64,000 bases of DNA from Nostoc sp. 'Lobaria pulmonaria (5183) cyanobiont' (GTDB lineage Bacteria; Cyanobacteriota; Cyanobacteriia; Cyanobacteriales; Nostocaceae): the NCBI RefSeq assembly GCF_002949795.1, contig NZ_CP026692.1, forward strand, positions 617,501 through 681,500, given 5' to 3'. Shown here piece after piece: positions 30,880-40,332 of this stretch; the first letter of the stretch is position 1, and each line of letters begins with the position of its first letter. The position numbers and the translations under genes were made by a program. Below the pieces are notes generated by a model, which had not been told where the DNA came from, searched no databases, and worked only from the letters and a program-made list of their open reading frames with translations.

Positions 30880-33354
30880 ATGTCAGACACCATCCCGATC
30901 GCGATCGCAAAAGAGCCAATTCAAGACTTGTATGAGCAAATACCTGCTACTCACCTAGTTTTCATAGACCCACAGGTTGAGAAATACCAAAGTCTGGTAG
31001 CAGGTGTATTGCCAAACACCTCTGTTGTAGTCTTAGATCCTCACCAGAATGGCATTGAACAAATTAGCCAAGTGCTGGCAACTCATCGTCAAATCAACAG
31101 CCTACACATTGTTTCTCATGGCGCACCAGGGCAAGTTTATTTGGGGAACAGTCAACTCAGCTACGAAACCCTCAACCATTATGCTTGGCAACTCATGGAC
31201 TGGGCAAATGTTTTGAGTGCAGATGCACAACTGCTGTTGTATGGTTGCGAAGTCGGGCAAACAGAGCAAGGTAAAGCATTTGTACAGCGTCTGAGTGAAT
31301 TGACAGGTGCAGTAGTAGCGGCGTCTGATGACTTAACGGGGAGTACTGCATTAGGTGGTGACTGGGAACTGGAGGTTTCTACGAGGGCAATTATTCCTAC
31401 TCTGGCGTTTCAGCCAGAAGTAATGGCAGCCTATGCTTCAGTACTAGCCGATCCAGTAGTAGCGAAGGCAATTCCGGATCAAGAAGCCACCGAAAAGATA
31501 TTCTTCAACTTCACTGTCCCAGATGACACCTTCACTGATGCGGATGTTGGTGACACCCTCACCTACACTGCAACCCTGGAAAACGATAATCCTCTGCCAA
31601 ATGGTTTGAAGTTCAATCCTACTACCCGTACCTTCAGTGGCACTCCTGACAATGGGGACGTAGGTAGTATAAACATCAAAGTTACTGCTAAAGACATTGG
31701 TGGAGAAACAGCCAGTGATGTGTTTAAAATCACGATTAATAATGTCAACGATCCTCCAGTCTTGGTAAAAGAAATTGCAGATCAAGAAGCCACCCAGAAC
31801 ATACTCTTCAACTTCACTGTCCCAGATAACACTTTCACTGATGCGGATGTTGGAGACATTCTCACCTACACTGCAACCCTAGAAAACGATGATCCTCTGC
31901 CGAATGGGTTGAAGTTCAATGCTGCTACCAGGACTTTCAGTGGCACTCCTGAGAATAAGGACGTAGGTAGTCTAAATATCAAAGTTACCGCTAAAGATGT
32001 TGCTGGAGAGCAAGCCAGTGATGTGTTTAAACTCACAGTTAATAATGTCAATGATCCTCCAGTCTTGGTAAAAGAAATTGCAGACCAACAAGTTACTGAA
32101 GACACACTCTTTAACTTCACTGTCCCATCTGACACCTTTACCGACCCGGATGTTGGAGACATCCTCACCTACACTGCAACTCTGGAAAATGATGACTTAC
32201 TACCCACTTGGTTGAACTTCAATCCGACTACCTTTACCTTCAGTGGTACTCCTGAGAATGAGGACGTAGGTAGTTTGAATATCAAAGTCACAGCTAAGGA
32301 TGTTGCTGGAGAGCAAGCCAGTGATGTGTTTCAGCTTGCGGTTGCTGACGATACAGCTCTAGTAACAGTTACAGGCGATATCTTTAGTGTCCAGACTAAG
32401 CTGAACATTAAAGGTGATAAAGCAAAACTCTCAGTCAATATTAAAAACAACACCTCTTCAGAGGTGAATGAACTAAGTGTATTTACTGTTGACGATGAAG
32501 AAGGTACGATTAACGGCATAGCCCCTGGTGCAGAAGGCTATACGCAAGCGGCTCTTTTGCGTTCAAAGGTGGTTTTCTCCGCCCTTGCCAATCTGCCTAA
32601 TGGTTTTAATCCCGCCGACCTGAAAAATATATTAGAATTTGACTCTGATACCAAACTCAAATTTTATCTGGTATCCAACAGTACTACTCAGGATGTACAG
32701 TCTGGAAAAACCCCCTTATCAAGTGTGCTTTTTTCCTCAGGTACAAATAGCAACATAGAAGATGAAGGGTTTTCTCTTAATTTCCAGAATTTGGTTGTGA
32801 ATATTCAGCCAACCAATCAAGAAGTATCTTTAGGTACTGGTCTGCAAGGCAAATATCAAGGCGAACTGATTGATTTACGGAGTGTGACACAACCGATAAC
32901 AGCTGAGTTTGTAGTCAACAGAGAGGCATCTTACAATAACTTTGTCGGCTTCTATCAGGTAGCTGATGAAAATGGTGGTATTGACACCAACGGTGATGGC
33001 ACAGCAGATATTCTCGTTGGCCAGGCTGGCTACGCCGAAGCTGCTGTGCGTGGGCGTGTTGCAGGCATTGACTTGGCGGTGGGCAACCAAGGCACTGCAA
33101 ATTACACTGGTACTTTCGATCCGAATTCTTTGTTTGCACCATTTATTATTGCGGATGGCACACCTGATGCGATTCTGAATGGCAATGCCAATAAAAATGT
33201 TTACTTCACATTCTTGGGTGCTAATTCAGATAAGGTAGATCACATTCGGCTGTTGGGAAATAACACCTTTGGTTTTGAAGATTTAGCAAATGGTGGTGAC
33301 AAAGATTACAACGATATGATTGTGCAGGTCAATTTGAGTGCCAATCTTGCCTAG
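30880..33354 (+). CDS. DUF4347 / Ig-like repeats / DUF4114 surface protein
   Basis: This is an 824-residue protein. Residues about 22-185 are a DUF4347 domain ([34 protein letters not shown]), found at the front of large cyanobacterial and proteobacterial adhesins. Residues about 191-490 are three tandem Ig/cadherin-like units of 100 residues ([30 protein letters not shown]). A linker and a C-terminal DUF4114-type domain (about 690-820, [16 protein letters not shown]) end the protein. There is no signal peptide, in keeping with type I secretion, and an ABC exporter plus HlyD pair follows on the same strand. It looks like a compact version of the usual giant adhesins. The role is probably cell-surface attachment; the function of DUF4347 itself is unknown. 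A relic of a related gene lies upstream. Confidence 0.8.
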   Translation: MSDTIPIAIAKEPIQDLYEQIPATHLVFIDPQVEKYQSLVAGVLPNTSVVVLDPHQNGIEQISQVLATHRQINSLHIVSHGAPGQVYLGNSQLSYETLNHYAWQLMDWANVLSADAQLLLYGCEVGQTEQGKAFVQRLSELTGAVVAASDDLTGSTALGGDWELEVSTRAIIPTLAFQPEVMAAYASVLADPVVAKAIPDQEATEKIFFNFTVPDDTFTDADVGDTLTYTATLENDNPLPNGLKFNPTTRTFSGTPDNGDVGSINIKVTAKDIGGETASDVFKITINNVNDPPVLVKEIADQEATQNILFNFTVPDNTFTDADVGDILTYTATLENDDPLPNGLKFNAATRTFSGTPENKDVGSLNIKVTAKDVAGEQASDVFKLTVNNVNDPPVLVKEIADQQVTEDTLFNFTVPSDTFTDPDVGDILTYTATLENDDLLPTWLNFNPTTFTFSGTPENEDVGSLNIKVTAKDVAGEQASDVFQLAVADDTALVTVTGDIFSVQTKLNIKGDKAKLSVNIKNNTSSEVNELSVFTVDDEEGTINGIAPGAEGYTQAALLRSKVVFSALANLPNGFNPADLKNILEFDSDTKLKFYLVSNSTTQDVQSGKTPLSSVLFSSGTNSNIEDEGFSLNFQNLVVNIQPTNQEVSLGTGLQGKYQGELIDLRSVTQPITAEFVVNREASYNNFVGFYQVADENGGIDTNGDGTADILVGQAGYAEAAVRGRVAGIDLAVGNQGTANYTGTFDPNSLFAPFIIADGTPDAILNGNANKNVYFTFLGANSDKVDHIRLLGNNTFGFEDLANGGDKDYNDMIVQVNLSANLA
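31450..32346 (+). repeat. three tandem 300-bp Ig-like repeat units
   Basis: The units start near 31450, 31750 and 32050 with a period of 300 bp and high DNA identity, for example the shared TTCAACTTCACTGTCCCA block. Units 1 and 2 keep FTDADVGD, while unit 3 has FTDPDVGD and a changed middle (DLLPTWLNF), so unit 3 is the most diverged. Confidence 0.9.
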
Positions 33355-33385
33355 TATCAAAGGCGAGTAATTACTTAGTAAAATT

Positions 33386-33422
33386 AAACAACTTCATCCC
33401 GGTTGCGGGATGAGGTTGTTTT
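33386..33422 (+). terminator. strong Rho-independent terminator
   Basis: AACAACTTCATCCCG pairs with CGGGATGAGGTTGTT over 15 bp (one G-T) around a GTTG loop, then TTTA. It lies 32 bp after the DUF4347 gene stop and separates that gene from the exporter operon. Confidence 0.85.
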
Positions 33423-34164
33423 ATGCATGAGGATTAAATGGACTCGCTATTAATTAAATTAGTAAATTTACTGAGGGCAGTTCTTGTCTTTCCTTCATAA
33501 ATTTAATAGTTGATTCCTCTAAGGTGACAAAAAATCTTTACTTTTCCAGTTAATTTTTATTAAATTAAGCTAGCCAAAAAGTGATGGAGAATTCTTTCAT
33601 AATTAAGTATAGATGATGTTTAACAAGGAAAGCTGCTGTCTTTCGTCATTAATGATATTGTCAATCTCTATATTCGAGAATTTGTAAAAAATAATTCAGA
33701 AATTTAAAGTTTTTTTTTATTACATAATTTTTCATTAGGGTATTTACTTAGAAAAGCATCTATGATATTTTCATGTTGATTATCATAAATTAAAATATGC
33801 AACGCTAAATTTAACAACCGCGTTTATGTGTCTTGGTTTGACGATCAGTATCCATCTTGCATACTTGCAATGCTAAATATTGATTTTAATTTTGTATAAA
33901 TCATGTGGCGTTAACCAAGTGATAACTTGTACTCAATCTATTTAGACTATGCTTGGTTTTGAAAAACGCATAACAATCGTAACCGTGTGATATAAATACA
34001 GGTCTGCAATTAGACGAACCTTTCCTTTGTGCTTTTACAAATTTAAACACCTGAATTCCAGAAAAGTATTGTCACTGCTGGCATAAAACCAAACACTGGC
34101 ACTGTTAGTAAAAGATATAGCCCCTAATATTTTCGACTTAATTCTTCACTTTTACTTGTTTTAT
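33423..34164. other. AT-rich intergenic region upstream of the exporter
   Basis: This stretch of about 740 bp has no convincing gene. It contains candidate Pho box 4 at 33910-33939; otherwise I see only AT-rich sequence. Its length and the preceding terminator indicate that the exporter pair has its own promoter. Confidence 0.5.
33910..33939 (+). promoter_or_regulatory. candidate Pho box 4, ahead of the type I exporter
   Basis: The octamers GTTAACCA (33910), GATAACTT (33921) and CTCAATCT (33932) are in exact 11-bp phase and match PyTTAAPyPy(T/A) at 7, 6 and 7 of 8 positions. The box is 255 bp before the ATG at 34165, the same distance range as boxes 1-3 (226-264 bp). Confidence 0.5.
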
Positions 34165-37100
34165 ATGACTTATATTAAGAACACTTTTCCCGAATTTATC
34201 ACCGCCCTAGAGGGGTTTGAGCAGTTGCCAGATGGGGCGATCGCTAATCTATCAGAACAACTGCAAGCCTGGCGCTATCGCATAGGTCAGAAAATCATCG
34301 GTAAAGAAAGTCTCCCGGAACGCATCACCATCATTTATGAAGGACAAGTGCGGCTGTTGGGATACGACCCCCAGACGCAAATGCCAATCACCCTAAAATT
34401 ACTGCAACCGGGGGAAATTATTGGTGAAATTGGTTTGTTGCGCGATGTCGCCTGTGAAACAGCGATCGCTTCTACCGAAGTAGTATGTTTAACCTTGAGT
34501 GCATCAGCATATTTTAGCTTTCTGGCTTTATACCCAGCTTTTGCCGAAGCTCGCAAGAACCGCAGTTATTTGGTAGAAGTTTTCGATATTCTCAGTTCCT
34601 ATTGGCAAAAACAAGCGATCGCTACCTTAAATCTCAGAGAACTGGCAGAAAAAGCCTTACCCCAAGCGAAAATACATTATCTCCCTTTAGGAAAAACTCC
34701 ATTCAACCAACTGGATAGCAAAAGCGTTTGGTTTGTGAGTGGCGGTGGTATCACGAATTTCTCACCTGGCGATCGCCTAGAATCAGAGGATGATAGAGAC
34801 AAGATCCAGGTCATCGGTCAAAATCCCGCACGCTTGCTTGGTATACATCCGTCAGATTTGATCCTAGAAGATAGTCGTCATCAGATAGAACTTGCGGTAA
34901 GTGAAACCAGAGTAGATAGAGATAGCGCTGACGACCTAGATATTATTCCCTACGCATCAGACGAAGTAGTTCCACAGACACCCCCCCAAACTTCCAAGAA
35001 TTCGTCAACACAAAAATACCCATTTTTTGGCGGTAAAGGAGAACTAAATACAGCCTTCGCCTGCTTCCAAATGATCGCGAAGCACCTAGAAATGCCGTTT
35101 CGTCGAGAGGTGGTTCGCCGCATCTTAACTGAGCAAATCAAACGTCAGGGGACTATATCGTTTCAAGTTACTGCTTACTTGGCAGAATTAATTGGACTGA
35201 AGGCACAGTTGATAGAGTTACCAGTCGCCTCAGTGACGCGCATTCCGACACCGGCGCTGATTCGTTATGGCGATAATTTTGCCGTTTTATACGAAGTAAA
35301 TGCCAATACTGTAGTTGTGGGTGTACCATCCAAAGGAATTGTGCGTTGCAAACCCGCTCAACTGGTTGAACAATTAGATGTCGATCCAACCAACTTTCCG
35401 CCCCAAGTTAGGGTATTACTGCTGACTGCTACCAATCAAACGCCGCAAGAGCGTTTTAGTTTGCGGTGGTTTATACCCTATTTGTCAAAGCACCGTCGAG
35501 TTCTGATAGAGGTCTTTATTGCTTCCTTTTTCGTGCAGTTGGCAGCGTTGGCAAATCCCCTAGTCGTTCAGTTAATTATCGACAAAGTTATCACTCAAAA
35601 TAGTATTGGTACACTACATATTTTAGGGGTTTTGCTATTAGTAGTTGGGCTATTTGAAGCAGTACTAACTACCTTACGAACCTACTTATTTGTTGATACC
35701 ACTAACCGGATCGATATGGGTTTAGGGTCGCAAATCATTGACCACTTACTACGTTTACCGCTACGCTATTTTGAACGCCGACCGGTGGGTGAACTTTCCA
35801 CTCGCATCAACGAATTAGAAAATATTCGCCAATTCCTCACGGGTACTGCCTTGACAGTGGGGTTGGATGCTCTATTCTCGGTGGTTTATATCGGTGTGAT
35901 GCTGATTTATAGTTGGCAACTCACCTTAGTCGGCTTAAGCACAATTCCTGTGTTTGTCGTGATCACCTTAATTGCTTCTCCCACTATTAGCAGACAGTTA
36001 CGTGCCAAAGCCGAACGCAACGCCGAAACTCAATCTTATTTAGTGGAGGTGATGTCAGGCATTCAAACAGTAAAAGCGCAAAATATCGAATTGCGATCGC
36101 GCTTTTCTTGGCAAGAGCGTTACGCCCGATTTGTCGCCGCTGGTTTTAAAACAGTTGTGACTTCTACCCTCGCTAACTCTACCAGTAACTTTCTCAACAA
36201 ACTCAGCAGCTTACTAGTTTTGTGGGTAGGAGCTTATTTAGTACTGCAACAACAATTAACTTTAGGTGAATTAATTGCTTTTAGGATTATATCGGGTTAC
36301 GTCACCAGCCCAATATTACGTTTAGCTCAACTTTGGCAAAGCTTCCAAGAAACTGCCTTGTCTCTAGAGCGTTTAAGCGATATTGTCGACACCCCACAAG
36401 AAGGAGAAACAGACCGCTACAATATACCCTTACCTACGATTAAGGGTGCAGTGAAATATGAAAATGTTTCCTTCCGCTTTGGCACAAGTGGCCCTCTGCA
36501 ACTTTCTAATGTCAGCCTCGAATTTGCGCCAGGTAAATTTATCGGCATCGTCGGACAAAGTGGATCTGGTAAAAGTACGATGATGAAATTACTGCTGAGA
36601 CTTTACGAAACTGAGTCCGGCAGAATTTTGATTGATGGTTATGATATCGCCAAAGTCGAACTTTATTCGCTACGACGACAAATTGGGGTAGTTCCTCAAG
36701 AGACATTATTGTTTGACGGCAGCGTTCAGGAAAATATTGCCCTAACCAATCCCGATGCCACAACCGAAGAAATTATCGAAGCGGCTCAGGTTGCGTGCGC
36801 CCACGAGTTTATCATGAACTTACCCAACGGTTACAATACGCGGGTAGGAGAACGGGGTTCTGCACTTTCAGGTGGACAACGACAAAGAATTGCGATCGCT
36901 CGTTCTGTTTTACAACGACCAAAATTATTAGTTTTAGATGAAGCAACTAGTGCATTAGATTATCCCACAGAACGGCAAATATGTCTCAACTTAGCCAAAG
37001 CATTCAAGGGTGATACAGTATTTTTTATTACCCACCGACTAAACACTGTAAGTAATGCAGACATGATTGTTGTAATGGATAATAGCAGGGTTATAGAACA

Positions 37101-37176
37101 AGGTAGCCATCAAGAATTAATGGCTACTAAGGGTCATTATTATTACCTGTATCAGCAACAAGATGTAAACTTGTAA
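34165..37176 (+). CDS. type I secretion ABC exporter with cNMP-binding and C39-like domains
   Basis: This is a 1003-residue protein starting at ATG 34165. Residues about 20-140 form a cyclic-nucleotide-binding-type domain (IIYEGQVRLLG, LLQPGEIIGEIGLLRD). Residues about 285-411 are C39 peptidase-like, but where C39 enzymes have a catalytic DCG this protein reads NTA (in LNTAFACFQMIAK). It is therefore a non-cleaving C39-like domain, as in HlyB. Residues 435-728 hold the transmembrane helices. Residues 758-995 are the ATPase with Walker A GQSGSGKST, signature LSGGQRQR and Walker B LLVLDEATSALD. It is paired with the HlyD gene 87 bp downstream. Likely cargo is an unprocessed RTX-type or DUF4347/DUF4114 protein encoded nearby; this is inferred. 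Confidence 0.88.
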   Translation: MTYIKNTFPEFITALEGFEQLPDGAIANLSEQLQAWRYRIGQKIIGKESLPERITIIYEGQVRLLGYDPQTQMPITLKLLQPGEIIGEIGLLRDVACETAIASTEVVCLTLSASAYFSFLALYPAFAEARKNRSYLVEVFDILSSYWQKQAIATLNLRELAEKALPQAKIHYLPLGKTPFNQLDSKSVWFVSGGGITNFSPGDRLESEDDRDKIQVIGQNPARLLGIHPSDLILEDSRHQIELAVSETRVDRDSADDLDIIPYASDEVVPQTPPQTSKNSSTQKYPFFGGKGELNTAFACFQMIAKHLEMPFRREVVRRILTEQIKRQGTISFQVTAYLAELIGLKAQLIELPVASVTRIPTPALIRYGDNFAVLYEVNANTVVVGVPSKGIVRCKPAQLVEQLDVDPTNFPPQVRVLLLTATNQTPQERFSLRWFIPYLSKHRRVLIEVFIASFFVQLAALANPLVVQLIIDKVITQNSIGTLHILGVLLLVVGLFEAVLTTLRTYLFVDTTNRIDMGLGSQIIDHLLRLPLRYFERRPVGELSTRINELENIRQFLTGTALTVGLDALFSVVYIGVMLIYSWQLTLVGLSTIPVFVVITLIASPTISRQLRAKAERNAETQSYLVEVMSGIQTVKAQNIELRSRFSWQERYARFVAAGFKTVVTSTLANSTSNFLNKLSSLLVLWVGAYLVLQQQLTLGELIAFRIISGYVTSPILRLAQLWQSFQETALSLERLSDIVDTPQEGETDRYNIPLPTIKGAVKYENVSFRFGTSGPLQLSNVSLEFAPGKFIGIVGQSGSGKSTMMKLLLRLYETESGRILIDGYDIAKVELYSLRRQIGVVPQETLLFDGSVQENIALTNPDATTEEIIEAAQVACAHEFIMNLPNGYNTRVGERGSALSGGQRQRIAIARSVLQRPKLLVLDEATSALDYPTERQICLNLAKAFKGDTVFFITHRLNTVSNADMIVVMDNSRVIEQGSHQELMATKGHYYYLYQQQDVNL

Positions 37177-37263
37177 TTAGTCATTCTTGAGGGCAAAGGT
37201 TTTTGGCATCGGGAAACATTGCCCACCTTACAAAAAAGTCAAAATCCAAAATCCAAAATCGTT

Positions 37264-38847
37264 ATGACTCAACTTAATGGGAATCATCTCAACGGCAATC
37301 ATAAAAACGGCAATCACAAAAATGGAGTGAAGCACGATTCACAGGTACTGACAAAACAACAGAAAGCTATTCAAGAGTCTTTCACTAACTCAAATACTCA
37401 GGAATTTGAGCAATCTATTGTCTTGCGCCAATCTCCAATTTGGTCGCGTACAATCATGATTACATTAGTGGGGCTAGCCTGCTTTGGAATTGCTTGGGCT
37501 TATTTTGCAAAAATTGAGCAAGTAGTGCCAGCAACAGGGCAATTAAAACCCCAAGGAACAGTAAAAGAAGTTCAGGCTCCTGTTAGTGGAGTGGTGAAAA
37601 CAGTTAATGTAAAAGATGGACAAGAAGTCAAGCCAGGAACATTACTGCTAACTTTTGATTCCATAGCCTCTGTTGCCGAATTAAATTCTTTGAATAAAAT
37701 TCGCCTTGCATTAATGAAAGAAAACCAGATTTATCGCCGATTGATGAATGCAAGCACGGCCAATGGATCTGAACTGTTATATTTGCGCGGTAATTTGCCA
37801 CAAGAAACTACTTTTCTGCTGAAAAGTCGGGCCGCATTAGTAGCAGAAAATGAATTATTCCGTACTCAATTAAAAAATTCTGGTCAAGATTCTGGAGTAG
37901 GAATTGATGAGCAACAACTTCTACGAGTGGCTAAACAAGAATTAGACTCTCGCTCATCATCAGCACGATTAGAAGTAGAAAAAACCAAAAAACAATTTAC
38001 TCAAAATCAAATTAAACTAGAAGATAGTAAAGCAAGTTTAGCTATTCAACAGGGGATTTTAAATAAACTGAAGGTATTAGCAGAAGAAGGTGGTATTTCT
38101 CAACTTCAGTATCTCAACCAGAAACAAGAAGTTCAAAACCGCACAGCGGAAGTAGGGCAACTAGGCGAGGAACTAAAACGCCTCCAGTTTGATATAGAAA
38201 AAGGACAACAAGAGTTAAGCAATACGGTGGCTGTTTCTGATAAAAACATTTTGGATAAAATAGCTCAGAACAAGCAGCAGATTGCCACAATCGATAGCCA
38301 ATTCATGAAAGTTGTGCTAGATAATGAGCAGCGTTTGGCAGATGTCAATAGTAAAATATCTCAATCACAGTTAAACGTTAAATATCAAGAACTCCGCGCA
38401 CCTGTAGCGGGAACAGTTTTCGATTTGCAAGCCAAAAATCCTGGATTTGTCGCAACTCCAACTACAAAACTGTTGCAAATTGTCCCCAATGAAAACTATA
38501 TCGCTGAAGTTTTCATCACTAACAAAGATATTGGGTTTGTGCGAAAAGGTATGAAGGTAGATGTCAGAATTGACTCCTTTCCTTACAGCGAGTTTGGCGA
38601 TATCAAGGGAGAAGTGACTGGGATAGGTTCAGACGCATTACCGCCAGACCAAACCCATCAGTTTTACAGATTTCCGGCAAAAGTCTCATTAGATAAGCAA
38701 TCCCTAGTGATTAAGGGTAAAAAAGTTAACTTGCAATCAGGTATGTCCATCAGTGCCAATATAAAAGTGCGTGAAGAACGGACTGTGCTTAGTTTATTCA
38801 CTGAGTTGTTTACCAAGCAAGTTGATGCTCTTAAAGAGGTACGATGA
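37264..38847 (+). CDS. HlyD-family periplasmic adaptor of the type I exporter
   Basis: This is a 527-residue protein starting at MTQLNGNH; the open frame extends upstream through a CAAAATC heptamer repeat that is not coding. The first 30 residues carry a repeated Asn-Gly-Asn-His motif. One membrane helix lies near residues 75-93 (MITLVGLACFGIAWAYF). A biotinyl/lipoyl-like half-motif follows (VQAPVSGVVKTVNVKDGQEV), then a long coiled coil (about 195-370), the second lipoyl half (ELRAPVAGTVFDLQAKNPG) and a beta-barrel domain. It links the ABC exporter to an outer membrane TolC-type channel, which is not encoded in this window. Confidence 0.88.
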   Translation: MTQLNGNHLNGNHKNGNHKNGVKHDSQVLTKQQKAIQESFTNSNTQEFEQSIVLRQSPIWSRTIMITLVGLACFGIAWAYFAKIEQVVPATGQLKPQGTVKEVQAPVSGVVKTVNVKDGQEVKPGTLLLTFDSIASVAELNSLNKIRLALMKENQIYRRLMNASTANGSELLYLRGNLPQETTFLLKSRAALVAENELFRTQLKNSGQDSGVGIDEQQLLRVAKQELDSRSSSARLEVEKTKKQFTQNQIKLEDSKASLAIQQGILNKLKVLAEEGGISQLQYLNQKQEVQNRTAEVGQLGEELKRLQFDIEKGQQELSNTVAVSDKNILDKIAQNKQQIATIDSQFMKVVLDNEQRLADVNSKISQSQLNVKYQELRAPVAGTVFDLQAKNPGFVATPTTKLLQIVPNENYIAEVFITNKDIGFVRKGMKVDVRIDSFPYSEFGDIKGEVTGIGSDALPPDQTHQFYRFPAKVSLDKQSLVIKGKKVNLQSGMSISANIKVREERTVLSLFTELFTKQVDALKEVR

Positions 38848-38956
38848 AGAGGGTTGAGTTAAAAGACCGTAGTGATTCCACAAGGAGAGTTGCTGCTTCA
38901 CTAAGTACATCACTACTGAGTACTTTTTTCTCTCTCAGCACGCAACACTCTTGATA

Positions 38957-39454
38957 ATGGTTAATTTTCAACGCATCGAACCCGCTCCCGGACAAGAATC
39001 AGTTTGGGATTACCCCCGTCCTCCTCTTTTGGAGGACACAACCAAACATATCCAAATAATCTTTAACGGAGTAGTAATTGTAGATACTCACAGCGCCAAA
39101 CGTGTTTTAGAAACCAGTCATCCTCCTTCTTACTACATTCCCCCAGCGGATATCAAAATGGAATATCTACAGATGACTCCGCAATCTAGTTTTTGTGAGT
39201 GGAAGGGAAGTGCTGGTTACTACACAATTCGAGTTGGTGATAAAGAAGTCCATAATGCTGCCTGGTTCTACCCCAAACCCACACCAGCCTTTGAATCTAT
39301 CAAGGACTATGTAGCTTTTTATGCTCATTTAATGGATAAATGCTACGTTAATGGCGAAGAGGTGCAACCACAACCAGGTAACTTTTACGGTGGTTGGATA
39401 ACCAGTGATATTATTGGGCCATTTAAAGGCGCTCCTGGTACTTGGGGATGGTGA
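38957..39454 (+). CDS. DUF427 family protein
   Basis: This is a 165-residue protein; the ATG at 38957 is preferred over a TTG two codons upstream. It has the DUF427 signature: FNGVVIVDTHSAKRVLETSHPPSYYIPPADI, then CEWKGSAGYYTI and AAWFYPKPTPAF, in family order. It is a small soluble beta-rich protein, and the biochemical function of the family is not established. It stands alone between the HlyD gene and the GrpB gene, on the same strand as both. Confidence 0.85.
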   Translation: MVNFQRIEPAPGQESVWDYPRPPLLEDTTKHIQIIFNGVVIVDTHSAKRVLETSHPPSYYIPPADIKMEYLQMTPQSSFCEWKGSAGYYTIRVGDKEVHNAAWFYPKPTPAFESIKDYVAFYAHLMDKCYVNGEEVQPQPGNFYGGWITSDIIGPFKGAPGTWGW

Positions 39455-39457
39455 GTC

Positions 39458-39490
39458 GATTTTGGATTTTGGATTTTGGATTTTAAATTT
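39458..39490. repeat. heptanucleotide short tandem repeat
   Basis: Successive TTTTGGA units followed by decayed copies lie between the DUF427 and GrpB genes. This is the STRR class typical of heterocyst-forming cyanobacteria. A complementary CAAAATC run occurs at about 37240-37261 before the HlyD gene. Confidence 0.8.
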
Positions 39491-39526
39491 TGAATTCAAA
39501 TTTAAGAATGTTGTTTCTAAATCCTG

Positions 39527-40054
39527 ATGAAAGTAGAAGTGGTACCACATAATCCAATATGGCGCGGCAAATTCGACGATGAATCAAAGTATGTTGCACT
39601 TACACTAGGTGAAAATGTAGTTGCTATTCACCATATTGGCAGCACAGCAATTCCATATATCTACGCCAAACCCATTATTGATTTGTTGGTTGAAGTTGAA
39701 AACATCGCCAAAGTCGATGATCATAGTTTGGGTATGGAAGCATTAGGTTATGAAGTAATGGGCGAGTTTGGCATACCAAGTCGTCGTTTCTTCCGTAAAG
39801 AGAATGAAACAGGTACAAGAACACATCATGTCCACACCTTTACAGCCAGATCACCGGAAGTAGATCGACACTTAGCATTTCGGGATTACATGATTGCACA
39901 TCCCGAAGATGCGCAGAAATATAGTGAATTAAAACGTAAGTTAGCGAAACAATATCCTAACGATATCATCGGATATATGGATGGGAAAGATGGGTTCATC
40001 AAAGAGATGCAAAAGAAAGCATTGGTATGGTGGACACTTGATAAATCTGAATAA
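39527..40054 (+). CDS. GrpB/UPF0157 family protein
   Basis: This is a 175-residue protein with the GrpB family core: VEVVPHNPIWRGKFDDE at the start, then IHHIGSTAIPYIYAKPIIDLLVEV and HHVHTF. GrpB members belong to the nucleotidyltransferase fold, and GSTxxP plus the DLLVEV strand fit that. No substrate is known. The length is normal for the family, so it is a complete single-domain protein. It ends close to the MITE at 40059. Confidence 0.88.
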   Translation: MKVEVVPHNPIWRGKFDDESKYVALTLGENVVAIHHIGSTAIPYIYAKPIIDLLVEVENIAKVDDHSLGMEALGYEVMGEFGIPSRRFFRKENETGTRTHHVHTFTARSPEVDRHLAFRDYMIAHPEDAQKYSELKRKLAKQYPNDIIGYMDGKDGFIKEMQKKALVWWTLDKSE

Positions 40055-40058
40055 CACA

Positions 40059-40206
40059 ATAGACTTCTTGCATGAATCAAAAGCCCTCACCCTAAATCCC
40101 TCTCCCAAGCTTGGGAGAGGGACTTTAAAATTGTCTCCCCTTCTCCCAATATTGGGAGAAGGGGTTGGGGGATGAGGGCTAGTTTTGCATTCGTGCAAGA
40201 GGTCTA
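40059..40206. mobile_element. palindromic MITE-like element, about 148 bp
   Basis: The outer ends, TAGACTTCTTGCATGAAT and the reverse complement of ATTCGTGCAAGAGGTCTA, form imperfect terminal inverted repeats. Inside lie AGCCCTCA/TGAGGGCT repeats and two further perfect hairpins (CCCTCTCCCAAG/CTTGGGAGAGGG and CCCCTTCTCCCAA/TTGGGAGAAGGGG). The whole element could fold into a branched structure. It has no coding capacity. Confidence 0.75.
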
Positions 40207-40332
40207 ATCTCTTTTACCCATCTTGCGTAACATTTAAAACTCCAATTCTGTCTTGCAAAGATAGACTAATAAACCAAGTTTTATGAAATCTCAAAAAATC
40301 CAGTTTCTAGGATTACTGAATTGATGTTCTAG

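Noticed and set aside
39981-40198. Frames on both strands over 39941-40198
   Set aside because: They lie in the palindromic MITE-like element and the end of the GrpB gene.
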